Shown piece by piece: positions 1 to 14,800 of a stretch of 64,000 nucleotides of DNA. Where the stretch lies: the NCBI RefSeq assembly GCF_041146795.1, contig NC_135180.1, positions 36,378,294 through 36,442,293 on the forward strand, in the 5' to 3' direction. Source of the DNA: Maylandia zebra (taxonomy: Eukaryota; Chordata; Actinopteri; Cichliformes; Cichlidae). The notes under the pieces are model-generated. The model ran no database searches. It was not told the DNA's origin and was given only the letters and a program-made list of their open reading frames with translations. The translations under genes were made by a program, and so were the position numbers. The first letter of the stretch is position 1; each line of letters starts with the position of its first letter.

Positions 1-194
1 TGACCCAACTCAGGGCTTTATAGGTCACCATGTGACCTGATCACAACGTTCCCTCTTAAACTTTTAAAGAAAAGACTCAAAACCTCTTATTTTTCTAGCA
101 GCAGGTGATAACTCAGCATAAACTAAAACACACAGCAATTTGTGTTTATAAATGACAATCATTCAAACATCCCCTAATTGGACCTGAAGTTTAC

Positions 195-325
195 CTTGAT
201 GAGGGTGGTGCATTTGTAGCTGAGGCGGCGTATGTTTGGATCCCAGCCCTCCAGCGCCCAATCAGATCCCTTCCTGTTTATTTTCATTGCCATGGTTACC
301 ACATTAACACCTGCATACTGCTCAT
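195..325 (-). CDS. Candidate internal coding exon of an unidentified minus-strand gene
   Basis: On the minus strand a 131-nt open segment is bounded by a good acceptor (tttctgtag) and a good donor (AAG|gtaaac). It starts with two bases of a split codon and ends in phase 0. It codes for about 43 residues, including VNVVTMAMKINRKG, DWALEGWDPNIRR and LSYKCTTLIK, which looks like ordinary conserved protein rather than random translation. I do not recognise the family. It would be an internal exon of a gene transcribed leftwards out of the window, head-to-head with flot2. No second exon of the same gene is evident to the right, so upstream exons would have to lie in the 0.4-8.7 kb region or not exist. 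It could also be a chance open frame. Confidence 0.4.
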
Positions 326-901
326 CTACAGAAAATCCTTCATGTTTAAAAAAAAAAAAAATCTTTTTCAAGCCAGATTTGACAAACGACTGCTGATCGG
401 GACTTTTCCAAAGTAGAGTAATAAAAAAAATATGTACATAAAAATTCCTTTTTCCATGTCGTCTTCCAGATTCAACAGTTGCTTTATTCCACGGTCGAAG
501 TAAAAATGTCCTGCTCCTGAATTATTTCCCCCAACTGTCTGTTTTTCCTCCTCACATAAGAACCTAAAAAATGTATTCCACTGACTGAGTAAATCATGCC
601 TCCTCTCCTGTTTAGTTTGGTTACACCTTTGCAGACTGGATAAAAGTCAGAGTGTGTCTGACGAGACAAACATTCACAGAAGAGATGGGTGGCGTATTAT
701 TCAATGTATTTGCTTGTTCTGTTGGTTCGCCCCATTTGTGCCTCTGCAGCAGGGGAACGCTGTCAGGGCTCATTAGCTGATCAGAAAAGAAGACAAGTTC
801 AGCACAAGTGCACAGTTTAGCCCTACTAACCCAACCGGCTGTTCAAATCATGCAAACCTTTTGTAGTAGAGTGTAACAGTGAACGATTTGGAGCTGGAAA
901 G

Positions 902-1029
<128 letters not shown>

Positions 1030-2885
1030 TTTCACCTGCTGTAAAATGACCATGGCCCTGGTTTTTATCCTTATGGTTGGACATCAGCAGTCACCTGTAG
1101 ACTCTAATGAAGAGAGTGAGAAATAGATTCGTTTATTCAGAGTTTGCTATAAATACATGAAAAATGATAATGATTCAGATCATCTCACAGTGAACTCATC
1201 ATTATGTATATCATTATGAATTATAAGGTTTTGGGTCTGATGTATAATTAGAAACAAACAGAATAGACAAACTGTATTGAAATAAATAGAGACTAATACA
1301 ACCTCAACTAATTTGTCAACATGGCGGCAGGTTGTAAAGTAGTGCCCGAACATCTGAGAAACTACAATGTTATAAGCTGCCATACTGATTAATTATAGAA
1401 AGTGCAGAGGCCTTGAAAATTACTTGTTCCCATTTTCAAATACTCACTCAACAAAGTGATTAATAAAACACTTTTATTAATCATGTATCAGTAAAACAGA
1501 CGTTCACTGATAGAAACCTTTATAAAGGGCTCCAAGGGGAAAATAACTACTTACAAATGGCACAAAAATGCCACATGAAACTTTGCCAAAGTTCATTAAG
1601 AGAGCCTAATGAAAACTGGCAGTGCATTCTACGGTCAGATGAACCCAGAATAAATGAATCTGGGTCAAATGAGGTCCAGAATGTCTGGCACAGATGAGCT
1701 TGGGACCATCACTGTGCAAAAACATGGGAGAGTGAGTGCTGGTATGAGTGCAAAAAAACAACAACACACAGCAGAGGCACCTGAACAGTATTCTGTTACA
1801 GTAAACAGGATAACTGGGTTTGTTCTTTTCAGGTCACTCGCATGCAAACAGTGTTTATGCATGTGTATCTGTGTGCATGGGAATTAGTGTTAATAAATTA
1901 TTCAGGCTCCTCTTGATGAAGCTTCAGGCTGATCCTTTGACTTTTTGACGTATGACAGCTGCAACACCTCAACCTCATTAGACGCTTTGTTTGGGTTTCT
2001 CTTTGAACCGCAGCACAGCTTGAGTTACACCAGAGCTCTGAACAGAGCCTGGTTCAACCTTTAAGACCGCCATTATATCAAATCTAAATGTTCTCCGGTG
2101 AGTCAGGTGTGCAGTGCACTTCAGACAGGATGTTGTTTGATTTGCCTTCTTTTCATTCACTTCAAAAGTTTCCTTAATTTACATCACAAACATTTAACAT
2201 CTTTTACCAAACTACCTCTAATTGTCTAATTTTAACTTTGTAGTAATCAGTGGTTTTTCTATTATGGTGTTATTATGGTATAGAAAATGTCTTCAGTTTT
2301 ATTCTTTATTTTGTTTATTTTTATAGAGCTGGGAGGAGGTTTTTGGATTGGTACGTCTACATAAGTGACTAAAATATTGTCACCTTAAACTGAAGCAACA
2401 AATTCCTGTCTGAAAACTGAACTTAAACAAACAAATTAAAAACTAATGAAAGGTACAAAACTTTAATACCTATGACCTCAAGAAAATTAAACAAATAAAT
2501 AATATTGTAATATTTTCAAAAATAAGCAGGTAAAGCCATGAAATCTTTAGCACTTTTGAAAGAAAACATTACTGTAATAATTGTCCAAGTATAAAATAAA
2601 TGCTTTTTGAATAAAAACTGTTATCAGATAAGTCTAGAGGAATAAACAGAAAGCAGGAATAATACAGCCAGTGTCAGCCAGACTACAGGGTGTAAATTGA
2701 AAAAGAATTTAATTCCAGCTCGATGTCTATTGTTGCATTTAACTTCTTTTGTCCTTTGTTTCTCGAGTCTCTCTCCCTCACTGACCTTTGCTAATTCTTC
2801 CGGGACTTTAAAGGTCACAAAAATGGTCTAATAATAACAACAGAGAGAATTACCATCACATACATGTCATACAAACACATGAAAT

Positions 2886-2886
2886 G

Positions 2887-2976
<90 letters not shown>
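2886..2976. repeat. Compound (TC)n(AC)n microsatellite
   Basis: A short TC run passes directly into about 36 AC units. Confidence 0.95.
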
Positions 2977-2978
<2 letters not shown>

Positions 2979-3724
2979 TCAATATTTCAGCATCTAATTA
3001 CCCCAGCAGGGGGCTGGGACAAAGGTTGTGTGCAGTCATGCCGTGTATGTCTGCACGTATCAGATTTTATACCTGTACATTAATACACAGTAGCCAAAAA
3101 AAACCTCACAGTGTAAGTGAAACATCCTCCAACGGTGAGGCAATGTTTAGACGGACAGAAACAAAATGATAAGGGAAGAAAGAAAAGCAGTGATAGGAGT
3201 GACTGTAAAAAAGAAGAAAAGGATGTAAATGGAGAAAAAACTTGGAGTAAATAAAGGGAAATGTGAAAGAAGAACGAAGGATGAAAAGCAGGAAAAAGAG
3301 TCAAACAGAGAGAGAGCAAATATTCACAGATAATTAAAAATAGGAGGACAGGTTAGGCTGTAGGAGAGGGTGAATAAAGAAACACCTCTCTCTAAACTAG
3401 CTGCAAAAGTATGCAAGCTACACAAGAGAGGCTACCTCCATGTTTAAATGATTTATCACAGCTTGTGTCCTTCTAGCAGGGCCTTCGAGAGAGGACATTT
3501 GAAACAACTACAAACGTGTTTTGAGCTGCAAACACGATGTGAGCATATCAGTATTTTATATCATATCAGTTCTGAAAGTAAATTCTGGTTTACAGCCTTT
3601 TTAGCAATACTTCCTGCCAGTGCAGGGGTTAGTTTCCACCTCACTTCCAGTAGTTACTTTATCTAGTGAATGTTTAGTGTCTGTTTTTGCTGTTAAAGAA
3701 TGAGGAATGTTACAGGATAAAGCA

Positions 3725-3935
3725 CATGCCCGCCCCTCCCTGACCCTGATTCTGCTGAAGGTTTCTTCCTGTTAAAAGGGAGTTTTTCCTTCCCACTGTC
3801 ACCGAGTGCTTGCTTGCACCGAGTGACTGTTTTTCTCTCTGTTACTGTAGGTTCTTTACCTGACAATATAAAATGCTTTGAGGTGACTGCTGTTGTGTTT
3901 TGGTGCTATATAAATAACTCTGAATTGAACTGAAT
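3725..3935 (-). repeat. Teleost dispersed repeat (SINE/LINE-tail type)
   Basis: Contains the blocks GGTTTCTTCCTGTTAAAAGG, GGGAGTTTTTCCTTCCCACT and GTGCTATATAAATAA, followed by CTGAATTGAACTGAATT. The same blocks recur, in one or the other orientation, at 19.46, 36.1 and 40.2 kb. It is a common non-coding teleost interspersed repeat; I cannot assign its family with certainty. Confidence 0.75.
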
Positions 3936-5241
3936 TTGACTTCATGCAGCTTTAATTCTTTTAAATACCAAAGAATTGCACTAAGAACTGAAACCACTAA
4001 ACCCTGACTCGTCTCTCTCCTCATGACAGTGTGGAAGCTGGATTTTTGGTTTTAGAAGACTTTGACACAGCTGTGCTTTAGAGAGCGGTGCTATTGTCAC
4101 CTAAACCTTATCAGCCTGAATAACCAGAGCGTGCTAACAGTCTGTGGACCTAAATCTAATTCCTGCTTGCCCTTCATGACCTACTGATAGGCCTGAGGGA
4201 GGTACTGCATACCCCCCACTGAGTCAGGCACACTGGCTAAATTAAAACCCTTTAATTGGACAGCTGTGAACTAATATGGTCCAAAAGGCAATCGGTTTTG
4301 GGTAGCTTTCCAGGACAGACCCACTTGAGAGAGACTGGACATTTTAGTTACTGTGACAAAAAACAAACAAACAAACAAACAAAAAGCTTCCATTTACATA
4401 ATTTAAATGAAAGATAATAATTTAAATGAAAAACTGTAGACCACATGATCAATGCGAAGTCTCCATCCTGCATAGTTTCTGTGTTTATTAAATTAGATAT
4501 ATGAAAATTTAAGCATTTGTAATGCATCCCACGCAAACATGCCTTTTGCATCACATTTGGTTTAACACATTTAGCTGCTGTGTATGCATAAAAAAACAAC
4601 AAAATTCATGTGACTCATGTAATTTAGGACAACCTCGATGGGTGTTTGCCGGAGCTCTGCAGGCCTCATTTCTCCTCAAGAATAGCGTTTACAAAAGTGG
4701 CATGACGCAGCCAGAACCACAGAAACTCTCAAGATGCATTTTGTGTAATGCAGAAAAAAACTAATCAAGTCGAGAGCATTTATAGAGCACCTTTTAAAGC
4801 AACAAATGCTGAGCGATGCCGACGGTCTAAACACATAAATGCATGTATAACACATAATAAATCAACCACTGCCAGCTAATCAAGATCAAATTTAAAACAA
4901 AGTCAAACTTGCATTTTTAAAGTATTAAAAGTAGTGGCCTGTTCCTAAGCTTAAGGGTGGCAACTGAAAAACCAAAATCCTCCTTTATTTTAAATCTGGA
5001 TGCAGGAACCAGGAGCATCTGGTCAGATCTAAGCAAACTGGTTGGGACACGAAAGTAAACAAGTCCCACCAAGTTATGAAGGAGCCAATTATTAAGAATA
5101 TATTCCCTATATTTTTGACAGTGTCCTGCCATTTAGTAAACCAGAGGAGCGAGCTTCAGCTCAACTTTATGTACTCATTAAGCAACTTTCTTTATTCCCC
5201 CTGATGAGATAGTGTCACCAAAGAGCCCATTTTACTAAGAC

Positions 5242-5243
<2 letters not shown>

Positions 5244-5274
<31 letters not shown>

Positions 5275-5330
5275 ACTAATTTATTTATGGATTAATAAAG
5301 TATTCTGATTCTGATGATTCTGATGAAACC
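5244..5330 (+). repeat. Poly-C tract and Rex1-like LINE 3' tail
   Basis: A run of 31 C residues (5244-5274) is followed by AATAAAGTATTCTGATTCTG, the tail typical of Rex1/Babar-type LINEs. The same tail occurs in reverse at about 12405-12430, at the end of a LINE with recognisable coding remnants. The poly-C may be a replication or assembly-sensitive tract. Confidence 0.65.
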
Positions 5331-6325
5331 AGAATAAATACCAAATATACACTGAACTCTACTTTAAATATTTCAGTTGTTTCTGCATGCCTGCAGACTG
5401 TACTATATGAAAAACACATCTCTTACAGTGACAGTATCACATGTCATGTCTTCAGCTTGATTCTTTGCCTCCAGAAAGACAAAAAGAAGTCAAATAATTC
5501 AGCTGATGCTGTTGTTGCTCATATTAGCTGGTTGTGCTGAAACATTAGTGTCAACATGACCTTTAGGCAATGCCCAGTTCAGGAAATATGCATTGTAATG
5601 TGCAAATTAAAGATAAAAGTATAAAAGCTTGTGAGTACCCAGGGAGGGAGCAGGAGTAGCAAACCTGCAGCACTTTATGCTCAACATTTAAAGATACTGC
5701 AGGTTTGATACATGCAAACAGTGTGATCAGTAAGAATTGAAGGAGGAGTGTTAAAAAGGAACCAGAGATTAATCATGTGCAGCTGAACAAAGTATCAAAC
5801 AAAAAAACAAGGGCCAAAAGAGAGAGACCTTTTTACTGACACCGATCCCACAAAATAACGTGTTTACATTTGAAATACGATGTCCCGAAACAAGTCACAC
5901 TTCAGCCAAATATCATTCATATGCTGAATTTTCCAGTGTTTAAATTTGAGGGAAAATTGTTCTGAGAGGCAGATGTTCAAACATGTTCTATTTTTTTGGT
6001 CTATTTTCTGTATAATAAAAGTGGTTTCTGTCATGCATTTAATATTATTATTATTAAACAGCCTGATATGATACCAGTGCAAAAAGCAAATAGCATTAAA
6101 GACGCAGACTAACATCCCTGCTTATGTTTACATGATTTCTGAACAACTGCTGTTTGATGAATACTGCAATGCTGAATTTGCACGGGTATTTTGTCTGTGT
6201 GATTACTGCATCGATATAATTCAACATGTTGTAAACTTGTTAAATAGTTCTCTTAATATTTTAAGAAATAAATAAAGACATGCCACCTGGAACACCATGT
6301 GGGAACACATGGTGATCCCTTAAAT

Positions 6326-6327
<2 letters not shown>

Positions 6328-6407
<80 letters not shown>
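6328..6407. repeat. (CA)n microsatellite
   Basis: About 40 uninterrupted CA units. Confidence 0.95.
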
Positions 6408-6409
<2 letters not shown>

Positions 6410-8689
6410 TTTAGGAGATTATGAATAAAGCCAGTATGCCTCTGTAAGCCTCACCAGTTTGCGTGATCTGAACACTTCTTGCCTCTTCTGTTTCACTCTC
6501 CGTCTCCTGTTGATCCACTGCTGGTCTCGTTTCAGACGTCCTGTGTGGTGGATGGAAGGATGAAGAAAAGGAAAAAAGACTGAAACTGTTGTTAATTCCA
6601 CAGTGTGACACTTTTTTTGTCCTTTCCACACCTTTTCTCGTATATATGCTTATTTCCAGTCTCTAACTTTCTCAGTTTCTTTCTCTCTTTCTTCTTCTGT
6701 TTGCTTCCAGTGTTAAACTCTCATACATGACTAATTCTCTTCTTCCTACATCTGTTTTTGCACATTCTCTCACTCTTCCTCTGTGAAGTCATATAGAGGT
6801 ATAAGAATGGCTCCCTTCTCCTCCCTTCCTCCCTCCCTTTCTTGCCGGTATTAAGAGTGACACGGCAAGCTGCTCATTCACTGCCACTGATCCCTGTTTC
6901 CCTGTGTGAGAGAGACAGAGTTAGTGGGGGGTGATGTGGTTCAACATAGAGGAGGTTGTAATTAGACACAACATACACACACACACACACGTCGGGCAGA
7001 GAGAGAGAAAATGTTGCAACAGTTGCATCAATGCAGACAAAAGAAAATCGTTGCATGCACTACTTTCATAAATAGGCTGCAGTAAAAGTCTATTTCTGTC
7101 CTTACGGGCACAGTCTATACTGATGTGATCTCCTAAGGGCTGATTATTGGACCCCAACATTATGCCCATTTAAAGGACCAAAAAGCAGTAAGAGTACACA
7201 TTTTTACCACTTGTAGATTTTATTGTGCAGTATCAGGAGAAAGTCTATGTTCTCCTAACATAAACTGGGCTTTCTCCAGATGCACTTGTTTCCTCGTACA
7301 GTCCAGAGACATGCATGTTCGGTTAATTAGCAGTTTTCTTTGGGCTGTAGTTCCACATGTGATATTTGAGTGGCCAGCAAGACAAGAAAAGTTCTATCCA
7401 TTTCCAATTTTCTGCAACAATAACAATACTTAACAGAATTAATGAGACTCATGTAACGAACTCTAAAATATCCACTTTCAGTACTACTCTCCAAAAGGCA
7501 CAAAGCACAAGGGTCCAACTAAGTGCCTCACACACAGGATTCACTTTGAGCACCTTAACGATCCAGTGATAAGCTGTTAAAAGTACAATAAGAGAGAGCA
7601 GCAAAATGGTTTGATCAGTCAGAAGATCAGCCAAAAACATGTACTGAGTTTATATCAAGCTAATCTTTAAGTTTAAAAGTTTCAGGAGCAGTACAGATTA
7701 CTTCTGAATAAAACGTGAGAAAGCAACTAAGATGCATGCATCTCCCCATATTTTTAGGAAATGTCATCTTGTTAATCGGTATGATGATTAAGTACATGAT
7801 TAAATCTCTTCAAGCACATTTCATTTGATATTACTAGTGAAGAGAATCCTTCTTCAGGGAAAGGAAATATGTGATCTTCTCTCTTTGAGTTACAAGTTGA
7901 ACAGCTGTGAGTGAGCACCTGAGAATAAGAGCACTATTAGTTACATTTAATTAAACACATATGCTATAGCTCAACATTTTATTTGCCAGTATGTACCATT
8001 GTTTTCCAGCTCTGTTATATATTAGAATATTAGAGCTTATGAATATTTATGATTCACAACAATTTGAAAATGTAATCCAAAAATCTCATCTAATTATTAT
8101 GTGTGATCTGAGTTTATTTTTGCATTGTTAGTGTGTTAGTGGTGTTATTTTCTTTGTCTAAGTGCATTTAATTAGACTGCAGTATACTTATATGCAGTAT
8201 TTAAAAAATAACTATACTACACTTCTTTAAACATACCATTTAGATGATCAACTTTGTGACAAAAACTATACTTTCACTATTTTAAACAATTTGCTTGACT
8301 ATTTATATGAAATTAATATTTTTTTGAAAAACTGACCTGGACAGGCTTTCCACATTGCTGTTTACGGTCCTCTAGTGGCCACAGTTAGAAACTGCAACAT
8401 ACTAAATAAAGATATGATAGCAAATTAAAGCATCGGAGAAGGTCTTTCACACTCATTATGCATATAATAGGGAGAAAAACAATTTTTAAAATAATTTTTA
8501 ATATTTTTTTTACTAGGACTGAGGGTCATGCCACTGATGTAGTCAAACTCAAATATACGCAACAGGCATATTCCTGCATCCTGTAAGATGTTTTTGGAAA
8601 TTGTGCAAGATTTAAATTTTTGAAGGACAAAGCAAGAGGTGGGTACTAAAAGATGTTTTGGTAAAAATTTGAGTTATTCTTGACACGAG

Positions 8690-8891
8690 CCGTCGAGAGC
8701 ATGACGTCAGTACGTCGTCGCTGGGCGGGGCGGGGTCGTGTTGTTGTTGCTGTTGTGCTGAACGTGAAGCCTCTTTAAACGCACGATTCGCGCTTATTTA
8801 AAACCTCAGATAATACCATCATCATCTTCATCTCCGTAACGGGCTCCTGAGTCTAACTGTTTTTCCCCTCGCCTTTTTATCCTGAGTCAGG
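8690..8891 (+). promoter_or_regulatory. flot2: flot2 promoter and 5' untranslated region
   Basis: A locally CpG-rich segment in an otherwise AT-rich region lies immediately upstream of the flotillin start codon. It contains a perfect cAMP-response-element palindrome TGACGTCA (8702-8709) and a double GC box GGGCGGGGCGGGG (about 8723-8735). This suggests a TATA-less, Sp1-type housekeeping promoter. The transcription start is inferred, not seen. Confidence 0.6.
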
Positions 8892-11800
8892 ATGGGAAGC
8901 TGTTTAACTGTGGGGCCAAACGAAGCGTTGGTGGTCTCCGGTAGGTGTTTCCCGTCGTGTTGATGGAGCGAGCTAGCGGGGATGGGGAGAAAGTAGCTAA
9001 TAGTATTAGCTGGCAAACTAAACCAGGTTTGGCATTCGGTTTTTAAAATAAGTGCAGAGCGAGCCAGTGCTTTTAGAGCACACAGTTACTGTGTAAAGTG
9101 AATAAATTAGCGGTCGTGTGGTTTCAGAGCTTAAAAGCTGCGACGCTGATCAGGCGGTGCGTTAGCAGTGATTTGGATCATGTGATTGAAAGGCATCGGC
9201 GTCTCAACGCAGATATGTGAATAGGTCAGGTTTTTATGTTTTATTGATAACAAGTGTGATTTATTAATAAGCGGATTTGAAAATCAACAAAGTGCATTCA
9301 CTCAAGTATTGTACTTGAGCAGAAATTTTCCCTACTTGAGTATTTCCATTTGGTGCTACTTATTTCACAGCTAATGGAGAACGGTATGTCTACATTTATG
9401 TCACAATAACGGGTTAATTTTAATATTTTACAAGCTCTAAACACATCGTTAAAGATGAAATCATTGGCTTCCAACCAATCTAATGAAGTAGCCGAGAACT
9501 TTTACTTTTACTGCATTTTAAGGCTATTTTTATGTACTTCTTCTCAAGTAGATTTTTCCATGGAGGATTTTTACTTAAGTAAATGATGTGAATACATCTT
9601 CTACCACCGTTAATGAGCATGGTGTAGCTAAAAGTAACAGGTTTAGTCATCCTGAACCAATTCTAGCCCTTTTAATGACTATAATTAATTGGTAGAGATA
9701 TCAGAAAAAAAGACCCCCCCATGTACATCAGAGTATACCAGTGTAAAATAACTCAACGGTATAATCTGAAGAACATACAACCTTTCTAAATTCACACAAT
9801 TAGATTAGAGTACTAAAAAGTCATATTGATAGAAATCTTCTCTTAGAGGAAAAGACACATTGAAGGGCATTAGATAAATATTCATTTTCTTAACTGCACA
9901 TCTGGTTGGAGTCATGGCTGAGTGGAGCCGACATTGGGTGAGAGGTGGGGTAGGCAATTTACCAGGCCATCACAGGGCTTAACGCACAGAGACAGAAATC
10001 ATTCACCCTTAGATCTACACCTACAGCCAGTTTGGTGTCGCAATTTACACCCACTTACATTAATTAATAAATATATGAAATAAACATTATATAAGAGGCT
10101 GGGTGGGGTGGACCCTGTCCCAGCAGCTCATAGGGCGAGAGGCGGGGTACACGCTGGATAGGTCGCAAATCTGTCGCAGGCAGATTGGAAAGCCACGGTT
10201 GCCAAAATTGGTTCCTGGGAAATAGAAAATAAATAAATTATTCGGTAACTCTCTGAAATCTCAACTTTAATTATTCAAGAACCCGATGTATTTATTATGG
10301 CCTTTGTTTGAGAACAACAGCTGGATAACGTTTCCCCATAGTGTTTCTCCCCTTTGGCTTTTACACATGCTGTGTTTATTATCCAAACCTGTTTTTACTG
10401 GCAGGTTTTGAACAAGCCCTCTACTTAAAGTAATGTGAACAATAATGATTATAGTGGTAAAACACTTTTCTAAAACAATGCTAAAAAGGCTTAACAGGGA
10501 CCTAATAAGCTCAGCGCATATCTTTGGACTGCATCATTTAATGTTATAGTCAAAGAATTTCTGAAGAGTCCTGATGGCGCTGTCCTCTTTCCGCAGGTGG
10601 TTGCTGCGGCTCTGATATCAAAACCTACGTCGTAGGAGGATGGTCCTGGGCTTGGTGGCTCATCTCAGACGCCCAAAGGTGACAGTGTGCTAGAAGCAAT
10701 GATGTAAATGTTATCTTGAAATATAATATGGACCAAGCTTTCTAATTAGACCACAGCGAAAAAGATTAACCACAAGAAAGTCAATTGCATTATCTGAAGG
10801 CCATCAAAAGGCAAAGTGAGGAATGGAAGCTGTTCTCCCACACTTTGTCTCATATTACACACAGTGTGTTTCCAGTCACATTATATACAAACATTTCCTC
10901 TTACATGACTGGGGTAGTGTTACTGAGAACTAAATGTATTCTGCTCTCTTAATGTGCAGTGTGCTAAGTGCATATCTCACATAAATGTTTTGTGAGTTGT
11001 CATAGATAAAATGTTTTATTGCAGGATTTATATTTTACACAGAACTGAATGGTCAGCAAACCCTTTGTGAAATGCTTAATCCCATCATTTTAACTTTAGC
11101 TTTGGCTAAAGTTGTTATACTCATAATTCAAGTCATAATTGAATAACTGAATCCTAATAGTTCACTTTTGTTAACAAACAAAAGTGATCTGTGAGTAGGG
11201 AATTGCCTTAAAGTGCAAAGAAGCTGGTTTTTGTTCTCTGGTAAGAGACATCGGTTTCTAGTCACAAGTAGATGCAGTGCTTCAGCTCTGTGTTGAGCAG
11301 TGTCTGAATAAACTATGAATGGAAGTTAACAAAACACAGCTGCATGTGGACAGTGTAAACAAACTCTTTGGCAAACAAGTGCTTCACACAACCATCGGAC
11401 AGGTGTGTTGAAATGTGAAACTAAGCAGGGTGGATCCATCCCCAACGTACTGATTCTTCAATACAATTCAATTCAGTTTTATTTACAGCCACGTGAAAAA
11501 GAAAGTACAGCCTTAATGCCTACATAGGAATTAACAGGGTAAGTAGCAGCCAGGCGCTGCAAATTCAGTGCGCTTGATTAATTGATCATCAGCAAGTGTG
11601 AGCACATCTGTAAAAGCGGGAGTTTTGGCATTGTAGTGGTCAGGATCATTCAGGTGTGTGTATCAACAAATCATTAACACAGTGTTAATACAATCTCCCC
11701 AGGAGTGGGTATCCCACCTGATTCACCGCACCTTGCAATGCTCTGAAAAGCTGCAACACCCCCCCACCCCACACCAAGTGTTGTTCTCTCTAAAAAGAGC

Positions 11801-14800
11801 ATGGCAGCACAGCCTAGGTTTGTAAAGCTGCATCTAAACAAACTAAAAGACTTCTGGAGCATTATCCTCTGAACAGATGAGACCAAATAGAGATGTTTTG
11901 CCATAATGCACGGCACCACGCTTGAAGAAAACCAAACGGAATATCAATACAATGCTTTACCCCAGCTGTTAAGCATGGTGGTGGGGGTGTGGCAGTTTAG
12001 CCACCGTGCAGTCATTGAGTCAACCATTAACTCCTCTGTTTACCAAAGTGTATGTGAGTCAAATATGAGGCCATTTGTCTGACAGCTAAAGCTTTGAGTC
12101 GTGGTACAAGACAATGATTGATATGCACGTCAGCAAATCTACAACAGAATGGCTGAAAAAGAAAACAAAGTGTTGCAGTGACCCAAAGTTCAGACCTCCA
12201 CCTGACTCAAGTGCTGTGGTAAGGACTTATGTATTTAAACACATATCTGCAAATGTCAATGAAGTGAGGCAAACTTGTATAGACGAGTAGACTAAAATTC
12301 GTCCTCTATGATGAAAGAGACGGATAATCATACAGAAAGTGATTACTTCAAGTTATTGCTGCTAACGGTGGTTATACGAAATACTGACCTGGGGTGTACT
12401 TACCGCAATCAGAATCAGAATACTTTAATGATACCTAAAGAAATTATATGGTTACAGTTGCTCCAAGACAAAAACAGTAACACACTGAACTAAATTATAA
12501 TACAATATATTCCAAAGTTTACAAAATATAAGAAATGGCTCTAATATATACACAAAGCTCAATTATAAATATCCAGAATATCACAGAGGTGACATTTTGT
12601 TGTTATTTGTTATTTTCACTGTAGAGGATGTGCAATTATCAAGGGTGTAACTATTGCGCTGTGTACTGTGCATTAGATGGATGAGTTGTACAGCCAGAGG
12701 CAGGAATGATTTCCTGTGTTGTTCAGTGGTGCATTATGGGTAATCTCAGTCTCTCATTGAGCGTGCTCCTGTGACTGGCCAGCATGTTATGGAGTGGGTG
12801 GGAGGTATTGTCCAGCTTTGTCCTTATCTTGGACAACATCCGCCTCTCAGACACCGCCTTAAGGGAGTCCAGCTCCATCCCCACAACATTACTGGCCTTG
12901 CAGATCAGTTTATTGAATCTGTTGGCATCTCAACCTGATACCCCAGCATGCAATAGCAGGGAGGATGGCGCTGGCCACAACAGACACAAAAAAACCCCTG
13001 AGCATTATTCAACAGATGTTAAAAACCTCAGCCGCCTCAGAAAATAGAGACGACTTTGGCCTTTCCTGTAGAGTGCAGTTTATTATCTATGTGTACTCCA
13101 AGGTATTTGTAGCCCTTACAATGTGCACATCGACCCCCAGGACTGAAACAGGGGTCACAGGTTTCCTGTTGAATGAACTGGAAAAGTCGAAAAACATGAC
13201 GCTCACAGTGCTTGCCGGTTGGTCTAGTTTGGTGTAGACATGATTAAGCAGGGAGATGATGGCGTCCTCAGCTCTGAGGCGGGGCTGGTAAGCGAACTGA
13301 AGGGGATCCTGATGTGGTCTGACTGTAACAGGCTGCACACAGAAACTTGCACTGCACTGCAGAGAATCATGTAAAAAGTGTCTTTTCATAAGACTTTGAC
13401 GAAAGGTCTCCTCAATGCCAGATAGAGACACTCAGCAGTCAGATGATCCCCTATAAATAAAGACTTGAAGATGGCGTAGAGGAAGAGCTCCGAACCGGAA
13501 GAGACTTTCACAACCATCTGCTGTGACTGGCTGGGTCAAAAAAAGTTTGCTATAGTTTTGTTTTTGTTTTTTAAATAAATTTTCATGTACCACGATTATA
13601 CCGTCCAGGACATTTTAAATCTCTTTTGCAAGAGTGTCTTACACAAATTGTTATATGCACAGTAGACACACACATAACTATAAAGAATGAGGTATAGACT
13701 CAGGGTTTTCCTTCTGCATTTTGGGATCTTTCAAGGAAAAGATGCAGGAATTTATCAGTTTTCAGTAGTTTTGCTAATTTTGGTTTCTTTTACTCCACTA
13801 AGGGATTTTGTGTTTGTCAAATGTTCAGTAATAACAGGTAAATCTATGGATTTCTGTTAAATAACACAACACATACTGCCTTTTACTGAGTGAGGAATGA
13901 TTGTGCTCAAGCCCAAACTTACTGCCCAGAGGCCCATTTGAAGGCAGGAATACTCTTAGTGTTAAATATTTAAAGGTTCCACCTGTTGCTCTATTGTTTC
14001 AGAGTCTTGAGGCGGGACTGGGCTGCCTAATAACTGTGCCTGTGTTTGTTGCTGTAGGCTAAGCCTGGAGATAATGACTCTGCAGCCAAGATGTGAGGAT
14101 GTGGAGACAGCAGAAGGAGTAGCTATCACTGTCACAGGGGTGGCTCAGGTAAGACCAGATCCCAGCGTCTTCTCTGTGAACGCTGACACAAACACTTACA
14201 CTTACTCACTCAAGCCGAGCCTATTTGTCAAACATCATCTGTTATCAAAAGTGTCGTGTTCTGCTGCAGTGCTTTCTGATGTTTTCTGAAATGTGGCCCT
14301 ATAATCTAATGGTGTAATTCCAAAGAAAAATCAATCAGTGCTTCCTAACAGACTGCCTCATAATCAGCAGTCTTATTTATTTATTTAGTAAAATGACTTT
14401 AACATACTTGATGAACCCCTTTAGCCACAAAAACGATTGTTTTGTTCAGGAATGCAAGGGAATAACTGTAATTTGGCATCTCCATTAAAAAATAAAGTGT
14501 GCCTTATTATTTTTGTCCAGCGTTTTTGGAAATAATTCAATTATAATTTAGCATGAAAAATATAATGATCAAAGAGCTTGCATATATTGGTTAGTTAGCC
14601 ATTAGAGAAAAAAATATTTTGGTAATTATCAATACTGTTAATTTAGGACTGCTGTGGCATGAACCTTGGACTGGGTGATGGTCTAGCAAATGTGTTAAGT
14701 ACTGTACATAAAGGTGGGCACACTCAGAGCATCACAGTCTGTCTATAACAAAACTGCACTTCTGATCATTCACAGAAGAAAACATCAAAAAAGGCATTTT

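Noticed and set aside
13087..13431. 114-codon minus-strand frame as a host gene
   Set aside because: Its RT A-domain motif shows it is a LINE fragment inside a flot2 intron.
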